64,000 bases of DNA from Ruminococcus sp. (lineage in GTDB: Bacteria; Bacillota; Clostridia; Oscillospirales; Ruminococcaceae). The position numbers were made by a program, and so were the translations under genes. The stretch is taken from NCBI RefSeq assembly GCF_024691275.1, contig NZ_JAILNU010000040.1, forward strand, positions 1 through 64,000. Direction: 5' to 3'. Each line of letters begins with the position of its first letter. Position 1 is the first letter of the stretch. The notes beneath the pieces were generated by a model, which had not been told where the DNA came from, ran no database searches, and saw only the letters and a program-made list of their open reading frames with translations. Shown piece by piece: positions 17,086 to 25,116 of this stretch.

Positions 17086-17721
17086 ATGAACTACAATGAT
17101 AAAAATAACGACGAATACAATAAATATGACGATGATAAGTACGATTACGACAGGGAGCAGTATGCCCCGTCCTATGATAATGGAGCAGCTCCTGACGGAT
17201 CAATGTACTCTCCCGAGGAGATCGAGAAAGTTAAGAAAAAAGTAAGCAGGGGTATAAGCTGCGTTATGGCAGTTTTCGTATTCCCTTTCTTGTTAGCCGG
17301 TATAATAATGCTTATCATAGGAACAAGTTCGCTCATAAGCTATTATCATGCTAAAGGAAATTGTACCGAACTCGTAACAGGAGTGATAGAATCTTTAGAC
17401 AAGTGGGAACACCATGATTCGGATGAAGGTGGTAGGGACAGTGTGAGTTATGCTCCTATTTACAGTTATACCTATAATGGAAAACCATATATAAGCAAAG
17501 AATCTGCCTATTCATCTAAGGTGGAGTTCAGTGTAGGTGAAAGTGTGGATATATATGTCGATCCCGCTGATCCAACAACAATATTTGTCCCTGCTTATGA
17601 AAATAGAAAGAGTACAGCGATATCATTTGCAGTCACAGGCGGAATAATTACGCTGCTTTTTGTGCTTTTGATATTTAAATCAGGAAAACTAATGATAAGA
17701 AAGAAATCAGACATGGATTGA
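17086..17721 (+). CDS. DUF3592 membrane protein, copy 1
   Basis: 211 residues. An acidic, Tyr/Asp-rich cytoplasmic N-terminus (1-65) precedes a membrane helix (about 66-90). An external domain follows with the DUF3592 pattern: N-C-T-E-L-V-x-G-V-I-E, then Y-A-P-I-Y-S-Y-T-Y-x-G-K-x-Y and V-D-I-Y-V-D-P-x-D-P. A second helix lies near 180-198. Function is unknown in the family. It is the first of four paralogues within 3.1 kb, inserted between speB and the carboxynorspermidine genes. Confidence 0.8.
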   Translation: MNYNDKNNDEYNKYDDDKYDYDREQYAPSYDNGAAPDGSMYSPEEIEKVKKKVSRGISCVMAVFVFPFLLAGIIMLIIGTSSLISYYHAKGNCTELVTGVIESLDKWEHHDSDEGGRDSVSYAPIYSYTYNGKPYISKESAYSSKVEFSVGESVDIYVDPADPTTIFVPAYENRKSTAISFAVTGGIITLLFVLLIFKSGKLMIRKKSDMD

Positions 17722-17728
17722 AAAGAAA

Positions 17729-18382
17729 ATGAACTACGAAGAAGATGATAAGTACAGGATAAATTACGATTCTCTGGATTCGCCCGATTTTAAAGAAAGC
17801 TCGGATTATGATGCAGAGGTCGAAAATGAGGACGAGTTCAAGATAGATTACAGCAGTTTTGATGATCTTGATTATAAGAATATTCCCGATAATGAAAAGA
17901 ATGTTCAGAAAGAATTCGATAAATTATTAAATCGTTTTGAGTTTCTGGGGTGCGTTCCTTTTATACTGGCAGGTGCTGTATTCTTCATTGTAGGTGCAGT
18001 CGGACTTATCTCGACGCACTTGGCAAAAAAGAACTGCACTGAGCTTGTTGAAGGTGAAGTGATCCAGATAAAAAAATGGGACAATAGTTATAGCAGCGAT
18101 GATGACGAGTCATATGCTCCTGTTTTCAAGTATAATTATAAAGGGTTTGATTATGTATCGGAGGGTCATGTATTCTCCGAAGATCTTGATCTTCGGAAAG
18201 GCGAGCGTGTCGATGTGTATGTTGATCCGAAAGACCCTTCAAATACATATATACCCGCTTATACAAACACGAAGAATGATTATATCTTTTTTATCGTCGG
18301 TCTGGGTATTGGAGTCATACCGACTTACATTATAATTAAGAGAAGACGCGACGAGGAGAAATGGTATAAGGAACACTCTTGA
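17729..18382 (+). CDS. DUF3592 membrane protein, copy 2
   Basis: 217 residues, 8 bases after copy 1. It has the same plan: an acidic N-terminal tail (1-70, poly-Asp/Glu/Tyr), a helix (about 74-95), an external domain (NCTELVEGEVIQIKKW, YAPVFKYNYKGFDY, VDVYVDPKDPSNTYIPAY) and a second helix (about 187-205). It is the copy closest to copy 1, consistent with recent tandem duplication. Function unknown. Confidence 0.8.
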   Translation: MNYEEDDKYRINYDSLDSPDFKESSDYDAEVENEDEFKIDYSSFDDLDYKNIPDNEKNVQKEFDKLLNRFEFLGCVPFILAGAVFFIVGAVGLISTHLAKKNCTELVEGEVIQIKKWDNSYSSDDDESYAPVFKYNYKGFDYVSEGHVFSEDLDLRKGERVDVYVDPKDPSNTYIPAYTNTKNDYIFFIVGLGIGVIPTYIIIKRRRDEEKWYKEHS

Positions 18383-18396
18383 TAAAAGGGAAAAGA

Positions 18397-18614
18397 ATGA
18401 TTAACAACGATAATGTCGAGATATACGCTGCTCCGAATGATACGGAATATACCTGCATTGCCGCCGCTTTACTTCACATAAGAAAAGCGCAATGACAAGT
18501 ATGGGTATCGGATCGGGAATACTCGCAGTATTTGCAATTGTCCCGACGGTAATAGTGAGAAATAAGAAAAAACAGGCAGAATATGACCTGTCGATATTTT
18601 ACGGAGTGAGGAAA
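18397..18614 (+). pseudogene. Possible frameshifted remnant of a small membrane protein gene
   Basis: A 32-residue frame (MINNDNVEIYAAPNDTEY...) starts at 18397 after GGGAAAAG and stops at 18495. From 18492 another frame continues with a hydrophobic helix (ILAVFAIVPTVIV), a basic stop-transfer sequence (RNKKKQ) and leads into the GNAT gene. The two parts overlap ATGA, so they may be one gene broken by a frameshift or two coupled tiny genes. Nothing identifies the family. Confidence 0.4.
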
Positions 18615-19091
18615 ATGAAACTTTTCAGAGCACAAAACGCAGCAGGACTTACAGATATAAGAATGGCGTATCTGCTTGAGGACTTTCCCGAAATGGGAGC
18701 GGATCCTGCAGAACGCATAAGAGCAAGGCTTCCGAGGTATTACGCGGAGCATCTCAACGTTGACTTTTTTGCGTACATAGCCGAAGATAACGGCAAGCTT
18801 GTAGGCTCGGCATTTCTCGTACTGAGCGAGATGCCGCCGAACTCTAATTTTCCAAACGGCAGGATAGGAACAGTACTCAATGTGTATGTTGCTCCTGAGT
18901 ACAGAAGGCAGGGGATAGCATCAAAGCTTATGGAGATGCTCATAGCCGACGCAAAGGCAATGGAGCTTGATTATATCGAGCTGAAAGCCTCATCAGACGG
19001 CTATCCGCTTTACAAAAAGCTGGGATTTAAGGACAGCGTTTCATCGTTCAGACCGATGAAACTGACATGGAGTAAAAATGAAGAAACGTAA
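18615..19091 (+). CDS. GNAT family N-acetyltransferase
   Basis: 158 residues. The acetyl-CoA loop is APEYRRQGIASKLM (Q/RxxGxG/A type), preceded by the strand TVLNVYV; the C-terminal YKKLGF is typical of GNAT enzymes. The acceptor is unknown. The position within a polyamine region raises the possibility of a polyamine acetyltransferase, but nothing in the sequence shows it. The ATG at 18615 is chosen over 18492 because GTGAGGA lies just before and the family begins with the MKLFRAQ strand. Its end overlaps the next DUF3592 gene by 14 bases. Confidence 0.82.
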   Translation: MKLFRAQNAAGLTDIRMAYLLEDFPEMGADPAERIRARLPRYYAEHLNVDFFAYIAEDNGKLVGSAFLVLSEMPPNSNFPNGRIGTVLNVYVAPEYRRQGIASKLMEMLIADAKAMELDYIELKASSDGYPLYKKLGFKDSVSSFRPMKLTWSKNEET

Positions 19092-19563
19092 AAGAATAAA
19101 AGGTGCAGAGAGCGTATTTTTTGTATTTTTATTAGGCATTTTGTGCATATCAGGCGGATTGGCTGACAGACTGCATTTTTATAATCTGAAAAGAAAATGT
19201 ACCTATCAGACAACTGCTTATGTATCGGATATAATCAAAAGTCAAAGAAGACGAAGTATCTCTTTTACTGTAGTATATACTTATGAATATAAAGGAAAAG
19301 TATACAATACCAAGGGAAAACTTATATCAGGGTCTATAGAATTTGATGGACCGGTTATACTTTACATTGACCCGGATGAGCCTGATACGATCTATTGCCC
19401 AAAAGAGGATACAAAATCTTTGTTTTTGATCCTTTCAGGCATTGGCGTGTTATTTTTCATGTTTGGTTTACTGAACATAACGAGAAATAAGAGATTGTAC
19501 AAATATGCAGAAAACAAGCAAAAAGCTGATGAACTGATATTTGGTGACATAAATAAAGAATAG
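19078..19563 (+). CDS. DUF3592 membrane protein, copy 3
   Basis: 161 residues. It lacks the acidic tail of copies 1 and 2: a short basic N-terminus leads straight to a helix (about 12-30). The external domain reads CTYQTTAYVSDI, VVYTYEYKGKVYNTKG and ILYIDPDEPDTIYCPKED; a second helix lies at about 116-134. The start overlaps the end of the GNAT gene by 14 bases. More A+T-rich codon use than the spe genes. Function unknown. Confidence 0.78.
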   Translation: MKKRKRIKGAESVFFVFLLGILCISGGLADRLHFYNLKRKCTYQTTAYVSDIIKSQRRRSISFTVVYTYEYKGKVYNTKGKLISGSIEFDGPVILYIDPDEPDTIYCPKEDTKSLFLILSGIGVLFFMFGLLNITRNKRLYKYAENKQKADELIFGDINKE

Positions 19564-19696
19564 GGAAGAGATATTACTGAAAAACAATAAAAAACATAAT
19601 AAGTTTTGAATGGAGGCGGATTAATAATTTTGGGGTAAACAAATGCGGCTTATTGTTTTGAAGTGGATATATAAATAATTATTTAGGAGATTTACT

Positions 19697-20161
19697 ATGA
19701 ATATTCAAATTACAAAAACAACAACATTATCAAGGCCAAAAACAATCGTTTTGATGATAATCATTATGATTGCAACATTTTGCGGTGGAATCATGTTCAT
19801 GAAACATGATTCAAAGCTTAAAAAGGAATGTACTTACCAGGTTACTGCAACAGTAACAGATATCAAGGAAAGTTCTTCTTCTGACAGCGATACTTATACT
19901 CCTGTGTATACTTTTGAGTATGAGGGCAAGGAATATACAGTATCAAGCAATGTATATTCATCAAATCTGAAGGTACAAAGAGGCGAGGATGTACAGATCT
20001 ATATCAATCCAAGCAATCCTAATACATTCTACAGCCCGAAGGATGCTTCAGGAAAGGTGTTTGAGATAGTACTTTTCATTATCAGTGGTGTATGTTTACT
20101 TATTGCAGCATTGAACATAAAAGCTGTAATATGCGAAAAAAAGGATAATTTAGGTTATTGA
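19697..20161 (+). CDS. DUF3592 membrane protein, copy 4
   Basis: 154 residues. A helix (about 14-34) precedes the external domain (CTYQVTATVTDIKESSSSDSDTYTPV, YTFEYEGKEYTV, VQIYINPSNPNTFYSPKDA), and a second helix is near 122-142. It most resembles copy 3 (the shared CTYQ-T start and F/IYxPKxD end). An AGGAG site precedes the ATG. Function unknown. Confidence 0.78.
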   Translation: MNIQITKTTTLSRPKTIVLMIIIMIATFCGGIMFMKHDSKLKKECTYQVTATVTDIKESSSSDSDTYTPVYTFEYEGKEYTVSSNVYSSNLKVQRGEDVQIYINPSNPNTFYSPKDASGKVFEIVLFIISGVCLLIAALNIKAVICEKKDNLGY

Positions 20162-20277
20162 TAACGTAAAAAAGCATACGGAACACGGTCTGCCTGCGTT
20201 GTTTTAAACAAAAGTTGACTGCGTTGATATAGAAGACAAATCCATTGAAAATATTTAAAGATTCGGAGGAATTAAAA

Positions 20278-21480
20278 ATGGGAAAATGTATGATAATCGG
20301 CTGCGGCGGTGTTGCTTCCGTAGCAATTCACAAGTGCTGCCAGAACAGCGAGGTATTTGAGGGCATAATGATAGCAAGCCGTACTAAGTCAAAGTGTGAC
20401 GCGCTCAAAGAAAAGCTCCAGCCTACAACAAAGACAGTTATCGAGACTGCACAGGTGAACGCTGACAATGTTGACGAGCTTATCGCGCTCATCAACAGCT
20501 ACAAGCCAGATGTTGTACTTAATCTTGCGCTTCCTTATCAGGATCTCACAATTATGGACGCTTGTCTCGCAACAAAGACACACTATGTTGACACAGCCAA
20601 CTACGAGCCTCTTGATACAGCTAAATTTGAGTACAAGTGGCAGTGGGCATACCGCGAGAAGTTCGAGCAGGCAGGTATAACAGCTCTGCTCGGAAGCGGC
20701 TTCGACCCTGGCGTTACGGGAGTATTCTCCGCATACGCAATGAAGCACGAGTTCGATGAGATAAACTACATCGATATCCTCGACTGCAACGGCGGCGATC
20801 ACGGCTATCCGTTCGCTACAAACTTCAACCCCGAGATAAATATCCGTGAGGTGTCTGCAAAGGGCAGCTACATCGAGGACGGCAAGTGGGTAGAGACAGA
20901 GCCTATGGAGATCAAGCGCGTTTACAACTTCAAGGGCGTTGGCGAGAAGGATATGTATCTTCTCCACCACGAGGAGCTTGAATCCCTCGCGCTCAATATC
21001 AAGGGCATCAAGCGTATCCGTTTCTTCATGACATTTGGTCAGAGCTACCTCACACACCTCAAGTGCCTTGAAAATGTCGGTATGACATCTATCGAGCCTA
21101 TCATGTACGAGGGTAAGGAGATCGTTCCGCTTCAGTTCCTGAAGGCTGTACTTCCCGATCCTGCTTCTCTCGGCCCGAGAACAGTGGGCAAGACCAATAT
21201 CGGCTGCATCTTCCGCGGAAAGAAGGACGGCAAGGACAAGAACTACTACCTCTACAATATCTGCGATCATCAGGAGTGCTACAAGGAAGTCGGCTCACAG
21301 GCTATTTCCTACACAACAGGCGTTCCTGCAATGATAGGTGCTATGATGATAATGACAGGCACATGGAAGAAAGCAGGCGTATACAACATCGAGGAGTTCG
21401 ATCCCGATCAGTTCATGGAGGCTCTCAACAAGTGGGGACTTCCTTGGGAAGAAGACTTCGATCCTACTCTTGTTGACTGA
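20278..21480 (+). CDS. Carboxynorspermidine/carboxyspermidine dehydrogenase
   Basis: Joins putrescine (or diaminopropane) to aspartate semialdehyde with NADPH, giving carboxyspermidine; this is the alternative spermidine route. 400 residues, saccharopine-dehydrogenase fold, with Rossmann motif GCGGVASVA near residue 8 and the substrate-domain stretch GFDPGVTGVF. The start at 20278 follows CGGAGGA; the longer frame from a TTG at 20245 lacks a site. The partner decarboxylase nspC lies two genes downstream, which strongly supports the call over plain saccharopine dehydrogenase. Confidence 0.92.
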   Translation: MGKCMIIGCGGVASVAIHKCCQNSEVFEGIMIASRTKSKCDALKEKLQPTTKTVIETAQVNADNVDELIALINSYKPDVVLNLALPYQDLTIMDACLATKTHYVDTANYEPLDTAKFEYKWQWAYREKFEQAGITALLGSGFDPGVTGVFSAYAMKHEFDEINYIDILDCNGGDHGYPFATNFNPEINIREVSAKGSYIEDGKWVETEPMEIKRVYNFKGVGEKDMYLLHHEELESLALNIKGIKRIRFFMTFGQSYLTHLKCLENVGMTSIEPIMYEGKEIVPLQFLKAVLPDPASLGPRTVGKTNIGCIFRGKKDGKDKNYYLYNICDHQECYKEVGSQAISYTTGVPAMIGAMMIMTGTWKKAGVYNIEEFDPDQFMEALNKWGLPWEEDFDPTLVD

Positions 21481-21970
21481 TTTGAAAAGTAAAAAGCTTA
21501 TCGTATATGTGTTTTTTGCGGTATATATCGCCGCTGCCTTGTATCTCCTGTTTTTTATGCGCAGGAGTGTGTGGGCTTATTATAGCTACGGCGAGTATTT
21601 CCGCAAGAATACCAATTTCGTACCATTTCTCACGATCAGGGAGTACATCGGCTATCTGCGCACAGATGATGCGATATTCGGTGATGTCTCGTTTGTGAAT
21701 ATATGGGGCAACTTTGTCGCTTTGATGCCAACGGGTATATTTTTTCCTGCTGTGTGGAAGAAACAGCGCAGTTTCGGGGCTTTTGCACTGACAATAACAG
21801 CAGTCACTGTCAGTATCGAAACCGTGCAGTTCCTGACAATGTGCGGCAGCTGCGATATCGACGATCTCATATTGAATGTCACAGGCGCATTGCTCGGATT
21901 TTGGCTTACGAAGCTGAAAATAGTCAGAAGACTGGCATTTACAGATATTGGCTTTGAAAAAGGAGAATAG
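21470..21970 (+). CDS. VanZ-like family membrane protein
   Basis: 166 residues with four to five hydrophobic segments. It carries VanZ-family features: NFVPFLTIREYI near the first loop, NIWGNFVALMPTGIFFP, and SIETVQFLTMCGSCDIDDLILNVTGALLGF. VanZ confers low-level teicoplanin resistance in enterococci; most relatives have no known role. The start is uncertain: the frame opens with TTG TTG and overlaps the previous gene by 11 bases. Confidence 0.82.
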   Translation: MLTDLKSKKLIVYVFFAVYIAAALYLLFFMRRSVWAYYSYGEYFRKNTNFVPFLTIREYIGYLRTDDAIFGDVSFVNIWGNFVALMPTGIFFPAVWKKQRSFGAFALTITAVTVSIETVQFLTMCGSCDIDDLILNVTGALLGFWLTKLKIVRRLAFTDIGFEKGE

Positions 21971-21973
21971 AAA

Positions 21974-22633
21974 ATGAATAACTTCAGTGTATTGAAAAAA
22001 ATGGTGACAGTTGCTGCTGCGGCAACTATGCTTGCACTCACAGGCTGCGGCAAGGAGCTGGATAGTAAACAGGAGGAAAAGGCTACAAAAGCTGCTGCAA
22101 CACAGTCGGGCAACACTATCGTGCTCACACTTCACCCCGATCAGGCTCCTATAACCTGCGAAAATTTTGAGAAGCTTGTAGAATCTGGCTTCTATGACGG
22201 ACTTACCTTCCACCGTGTAGTTGACGACTTCATGGCACAGGGAGGCGATCCCGAGGGAACAGGCATGGGCGGAAGCAAGGACACTATCAAGGGCGAGTTC
22301 TCATCAAACGGCGTGAAGAACGAGCTTTCACATCAGCGCGGAGTAGTGTCAATGGCTCGCAGCATGGATCCTGACAGTGCTTCAAGTCAGTTCTTTATCT
22401 GCTACAGCGGCAAATATGCATCAGCACTGGACGGACAGTATGCGGCATTTGCCAATGTTACCGAGGGTATGGAGGTCGTTGACGACTTCATGAAGGTCGA
22501 GCGCTCAGTAAACAGCATGGGTGAGACTGCTATCCCGAAAACACCTATCGTAATGGAAAAGGTTGAGATGATCGACCCCGACGAGAGCGGTTCACCAAGA
22601 GTTCAGATCACAATGAACGATTTTCTGAAGTAA
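21974..22633 (+). CDS. Cyclophilin-type peptidyl-prolyl isomerase lipoprotein
   Basis: 219 residues. A lipoprotein signal ends in LTGC (Cys25), so the enzyme is anchored outside the membrane and probably helps fold secreted proteins. The cyclophilin domain (about 45-200) has LTFHRVVDDFMAQGGDP, with the catalytic Arg, and the later FFICYSG and FANVTEGMEVVD motifs. It starts 3 bases after the VanZ-like gene and ends one base before nspC, so it is embedded in the polyamine gene run. Confidence 0.93.
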   Translation: MNNFSVLKKMVTVAAAATMLALTGCGKELDSKQEEKATKAAATQSGNTIVLTLHPDQAPITCENFEKLVESGFYDGLTFHRVVDDFMAQGGDPEGTGMGGSKDTIKGEFSSNGVKNELSHQRGVVSMARSMDPDSASSQFFICYSGKYASALDGQYAAFANVTEGMEVVDDFMKVERSVNSMGETAIPKTPIVMEKVEMIDPDESGSPRVQITMNDFLK

Positions 22634-22634
22634 T

Positions 22635-23771
22635 ATGAAAAAAATGTTTGACACTTCAAAGCTGCCGACTCCCTGCTATATAGCGGACGAGTCGGCGCTT
22701 GTTCACAATCTGGAGATACTGCGCGGCGTTTCGGAACGCACAGGCTCAAAGATACTCCTTGCACAGAAGGCTTTCTCATGCTATCACCTTTACCCGATGA
22801 TAGGGGAGTACCTTGCAGGTACGGCTTGCAGCGGACTTTTCGAGGCAAAGCTGGGACACGATGAAATGGGAAAGGAAAATCACGTTTTCTCGGCTGCTTA
22901 TCGTGAGAGCGAAATTGATGAGATTATATCATACTGCGGACACATCATCTTCAATTCCTTTACTCAGCTGGACAAGTACCGTGACCGCGTTCTTGCAGCA
23001 GGCAGGAAGATAGGACTTCGCATAAATCCCGAGCATTCCACGCAGGAAGGACATGAGATATACGACCCGTGTTCTCCAAAGTCAAGACTTGGCATCACAA
23101 GGAAGAATTTCCGCGCTGATGATCTCAATGGTGTTACGGGACTTCACTTCCATACACTCTGCGAGCAGAACTCCGACGACCTTGAGACTACTCTTGACGC
23201 GATAGAGGAGAAATTCGGGGATATTCTTTCGCAGATGGAGTGGATAAACTTCGGCGGCGGACACCATATCACCCGTTCGGATTACGATATACCGCGTCTG
23301 GAGCGCTGTATACGACGTATGCAGGAGAAGTACGGGCTGGAGGTCTTTCTCGAACCCGGAGAAGCCATTGCGCTCAATGCAGGCTGGCTTGTGACGGAGG
23401 TGCTTGACCTTACCGAGAACGATATGCCTATAGCTATACTGGACACCTCTGCGGCTTGTCATATGCCCGATGTACTGGAAATGCCCTATCGTCCGCCCCT
23501 TGTAGGCTCGGGAGAGAAGGGCGAAAAAAAGTACAGCTACAGACTTGGCTCCCAGACCTGTCTTGCAGGCGACGTAATAGGGGAGTACTCCTTCGATGAA
23601 CCGCTCCATATCGGTGACAGGCTCGTATTCGGCGATATGGCTATATACTCCATGGTCAAGAACAATACCTTCAACGGTATGCCGCTGCCTTCCATACTCC
23701 TTCTGAAAAAGGACGGCAGCTTTGAAACGCTCCGCAGTTTCGGCTATGATGATTTCAAGGAGAGACTGTAA
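22635..23771 (+). CDS. nspC: Carboxynorspermidine decarboxylase
   Basis: Decarboxylates carboxyspermidine or carboxynorspermidine to spermidine or norspermidine. 378 residues, alanine-racemase-fold PLP enzyme. The PLP lysine is Lys45 in ILLAQKAFSCY; GLHFHTLCEQN and WINFGGGHH bind the cofactor phosphate and substrate. It partners the dehydrogenase at 20278. The ATG lies one base after the cyclophilin stop with little of a ribosome binding site, so coupling is likely. Its TAA overlaps the ATG of the next gene. Confidence 0.94.
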   Translation: MKKMFDTSKLPTPCYIADESALVHNLEILRGVSERTGSKILLAQKAFSCYHLYPMIGEYLAGTACSGLFEAKLGHDEMGKENHVFSAAYRESEIDEIISYCGHIIFNSFTQLDKYRDRVLAAGRKIGLRINPEHSTQEGHEIYDPCSPKSRLGITRKNFRADDLNGVTGLHFHTLCEQNSDDLETTLDAIEEKFGDILSQMEWINFGGGHHITRSDYDIPRLERCIRRMQEKYGLEVFLEPGEAIALNAGWLVTEVLDLTENDMPIAILDTSAACHMPDVLEMPYRPPLVGSGEKGEKKYSYRLGSQTCLAGDVIGEYSFDEPLHIGDRLVFGDMAIYSMVKNNTFNGMPLPSILLLKKDGSFETLRSFGYDDFKERL

Positions 23772-24346
23772 TGACTAATATCTACTTTGTTCGCCATGCA
23801 CAGCCGCAGTATTCCTGCGCTGATGCCTCGCTGAGACCGCTCACCGAGGAGGGAATGGCTGATACCGCAAAAGTTGTCGAAGCAATGAAGGATATCCCGC
23901 TTGACTGTGCGATTTCAAGTCCGTATAGGCGCAGTTTCGACACCATAAAGCAGACCGCCGAGGAGCACGGACTAACTATCGTTACCGATGAACGCCTTCA
24001 TGAGCGTATCAGCGGCAAGGACAGCAACAATGCTGATATGTTCCGCAGACGCTGGGAAGACCTGAGCTTCTGTGAGCCTGACGGAGAGTGTCTTCAGTCG
24101 GTCATGGACAGGAATATTGCTGCGATAAATGATATACTTGATACACATGAGGGCGAAAACATCATCATCGGAACTCACGGTACGGCTCTCAGCACCATAC
24201 TTCATTATTATGACAACAGCTACGGGCTTGAAGGCTTTATGCGTATGATAAACTTCATGCCGTACATAATAAGACTCGGTTTCAACGGCAGGGAGCTTGT
24301 TGAAAAAGAGGAGCTCCTTATAGTAAATAAGGAGTTCAAAGCCTGA
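23771..24346 (+). CDS. Histidine phosphatase family protein
   Basis: 191 residues. The branch-1 histidine phosphatase signature VRHAQP (His9) is at the N-terminus, and the second catalytic histidine is in IIGTHGTAL (about 135-143). Members include phosphoglycerate mutase and a range of small-molecule phosphatases, such as cobalamin and sugar phosphatases; the substrate is not evident. It overlaps nspC by one base (TAATG) and is followed by a terminator, so it is the last gene of the run. Confidence 0.9.
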   Translation: MTNIYFVRHAQPQYSCADASLRPLTEEGMADTAKVVEAMKDIPLDCAISSPYRRSFDTIKQTAEEHGLTIVTDERLHERISGKDSNNADMFRRRWEDLSFCEPDGECLQSVMDRNIAAINDILDTHEGENIIIGTHGTALSTILHYYDNSYGLEGFMRMINFMPYIIRLGFNGRELVEKEELLIVNKEFKA

Positions 24347-24361
24347 GAATATATATCCGAC

Positions 24362-24397
24362 AACCACAAGGGTGCAGATGCTCCTTTGTGGTTGTTT
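24362..24397 (+). terminator. Terminator after the polyamine region
   Basis: AACCACAAGG pairs with CCTTTGTGGTT (one bulge) and runs into TGTTTTATTTTAT. It overlaps the -35 box of the following bceR-type promoter. Confidence 0.75.
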
Positions 24398-24420
24398 TAT
24401 TTTATGTGGTGTGATATAAT
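24392..24420 (+). promoter_or_regulatory. Promoter of the two-component genes
   Basis: TTGTTT (24392-24397) and TATAAT (24415-24420) are separated by 17 bases, 33 bases upstream of the response regulator ATG. Confidence 0.7.
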
Positions 24421-24453
24421 AAAATACGACATCAATTTTCCGAGAGGTGCATC

Positions 24454-25116
24454 ATGAGTAAAATATATATTGTAGAAGATGACAGATCAATACGCGAGGA
24501 GCTTGCGGAGCTTCTGCGCAATTCGGGCTATGAGACTGACTGTCTTACCGACTTTTCCGATTCAGCGGCTCAGGTGCTCGCTGCCCGTGCTGACCTGATA
24601 CTTATGGATATAAATATCCCGAACCTCAACGGCGAGCAGCTGCTGAAAGAGATACGCAGGGAGACTGATACTCCCGTGATAATGGTCACGAGCCGAACCT
24701 CCGAGACTGATGAGGTGCTTTCAATGAGTTACGGAGCTGATGACTATATCACCAAGCCCTATAATCCGACTATACTGCTGCTGAGGATATCGGCAGTGCT
24801 GAAACGTTCCGCGGGAACAGCTTCCGTCCAGACCTATAGCGGCTTGCAGGTGAACGATGCAAAGGGAACCCTTTCTGACGGAAGCAGGGAAATGACTCTT
24901 ACGAAGAATGAGATGATAATATTCAGGTTCATGCTGGACAGAAAAGGCATGATAGTTACCCGCGATGAGCTTATGACGGCGCTCTGGGACAACGATGAAT
25001 TCGTGAACGATAATGCTCTCACCGTAAATATAAGCCGCCTGCGTTCAAAGCTTGCGGAGCTGGACTGCGGAGATGCTATCGAAACGAGAAAGAAACAGGG
25101 GTACATATTGAAATGA
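24454..25116 (+). CDS. OmpR-family response regulator, BceR-like
   Basis: 220 residues. The receiver domain (1-115) has the acidic pair EDD near 8-10, the phosphorylated Asp in LILMDINIPN and the lysine in ITKPYNP. The winged-helix DNA-binding domain (about 125-220) ends with ETRKKQGYILK. It is followed with a 4-base overlap by an intramembrane-sensing kinase and then a BceAB-type transporter, so it most likely activates that transporter on exposure to a cell-wall-active peptide. A matching operator lies at 26191-26210. Confidence 0.92.
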   Translation: MSKIYIVEDDRSIREELAELLRNSGYETDCLTDFSDSAAQVLAARADLILMDINIPNLNGEQLLKEIRRETDTPVIMVTSRTSETDEVLSMSYGADDYITKPYNPTILLLRISAVLKRSAGTASVQTYSGLQVNDAKGTLSDGSREMTLTKNEMIIFRFMLDRKGMIVTRDELMTALWDNDEFVNDNALTVNISRLRSKLAELDCGDAIETRKKQGYILK

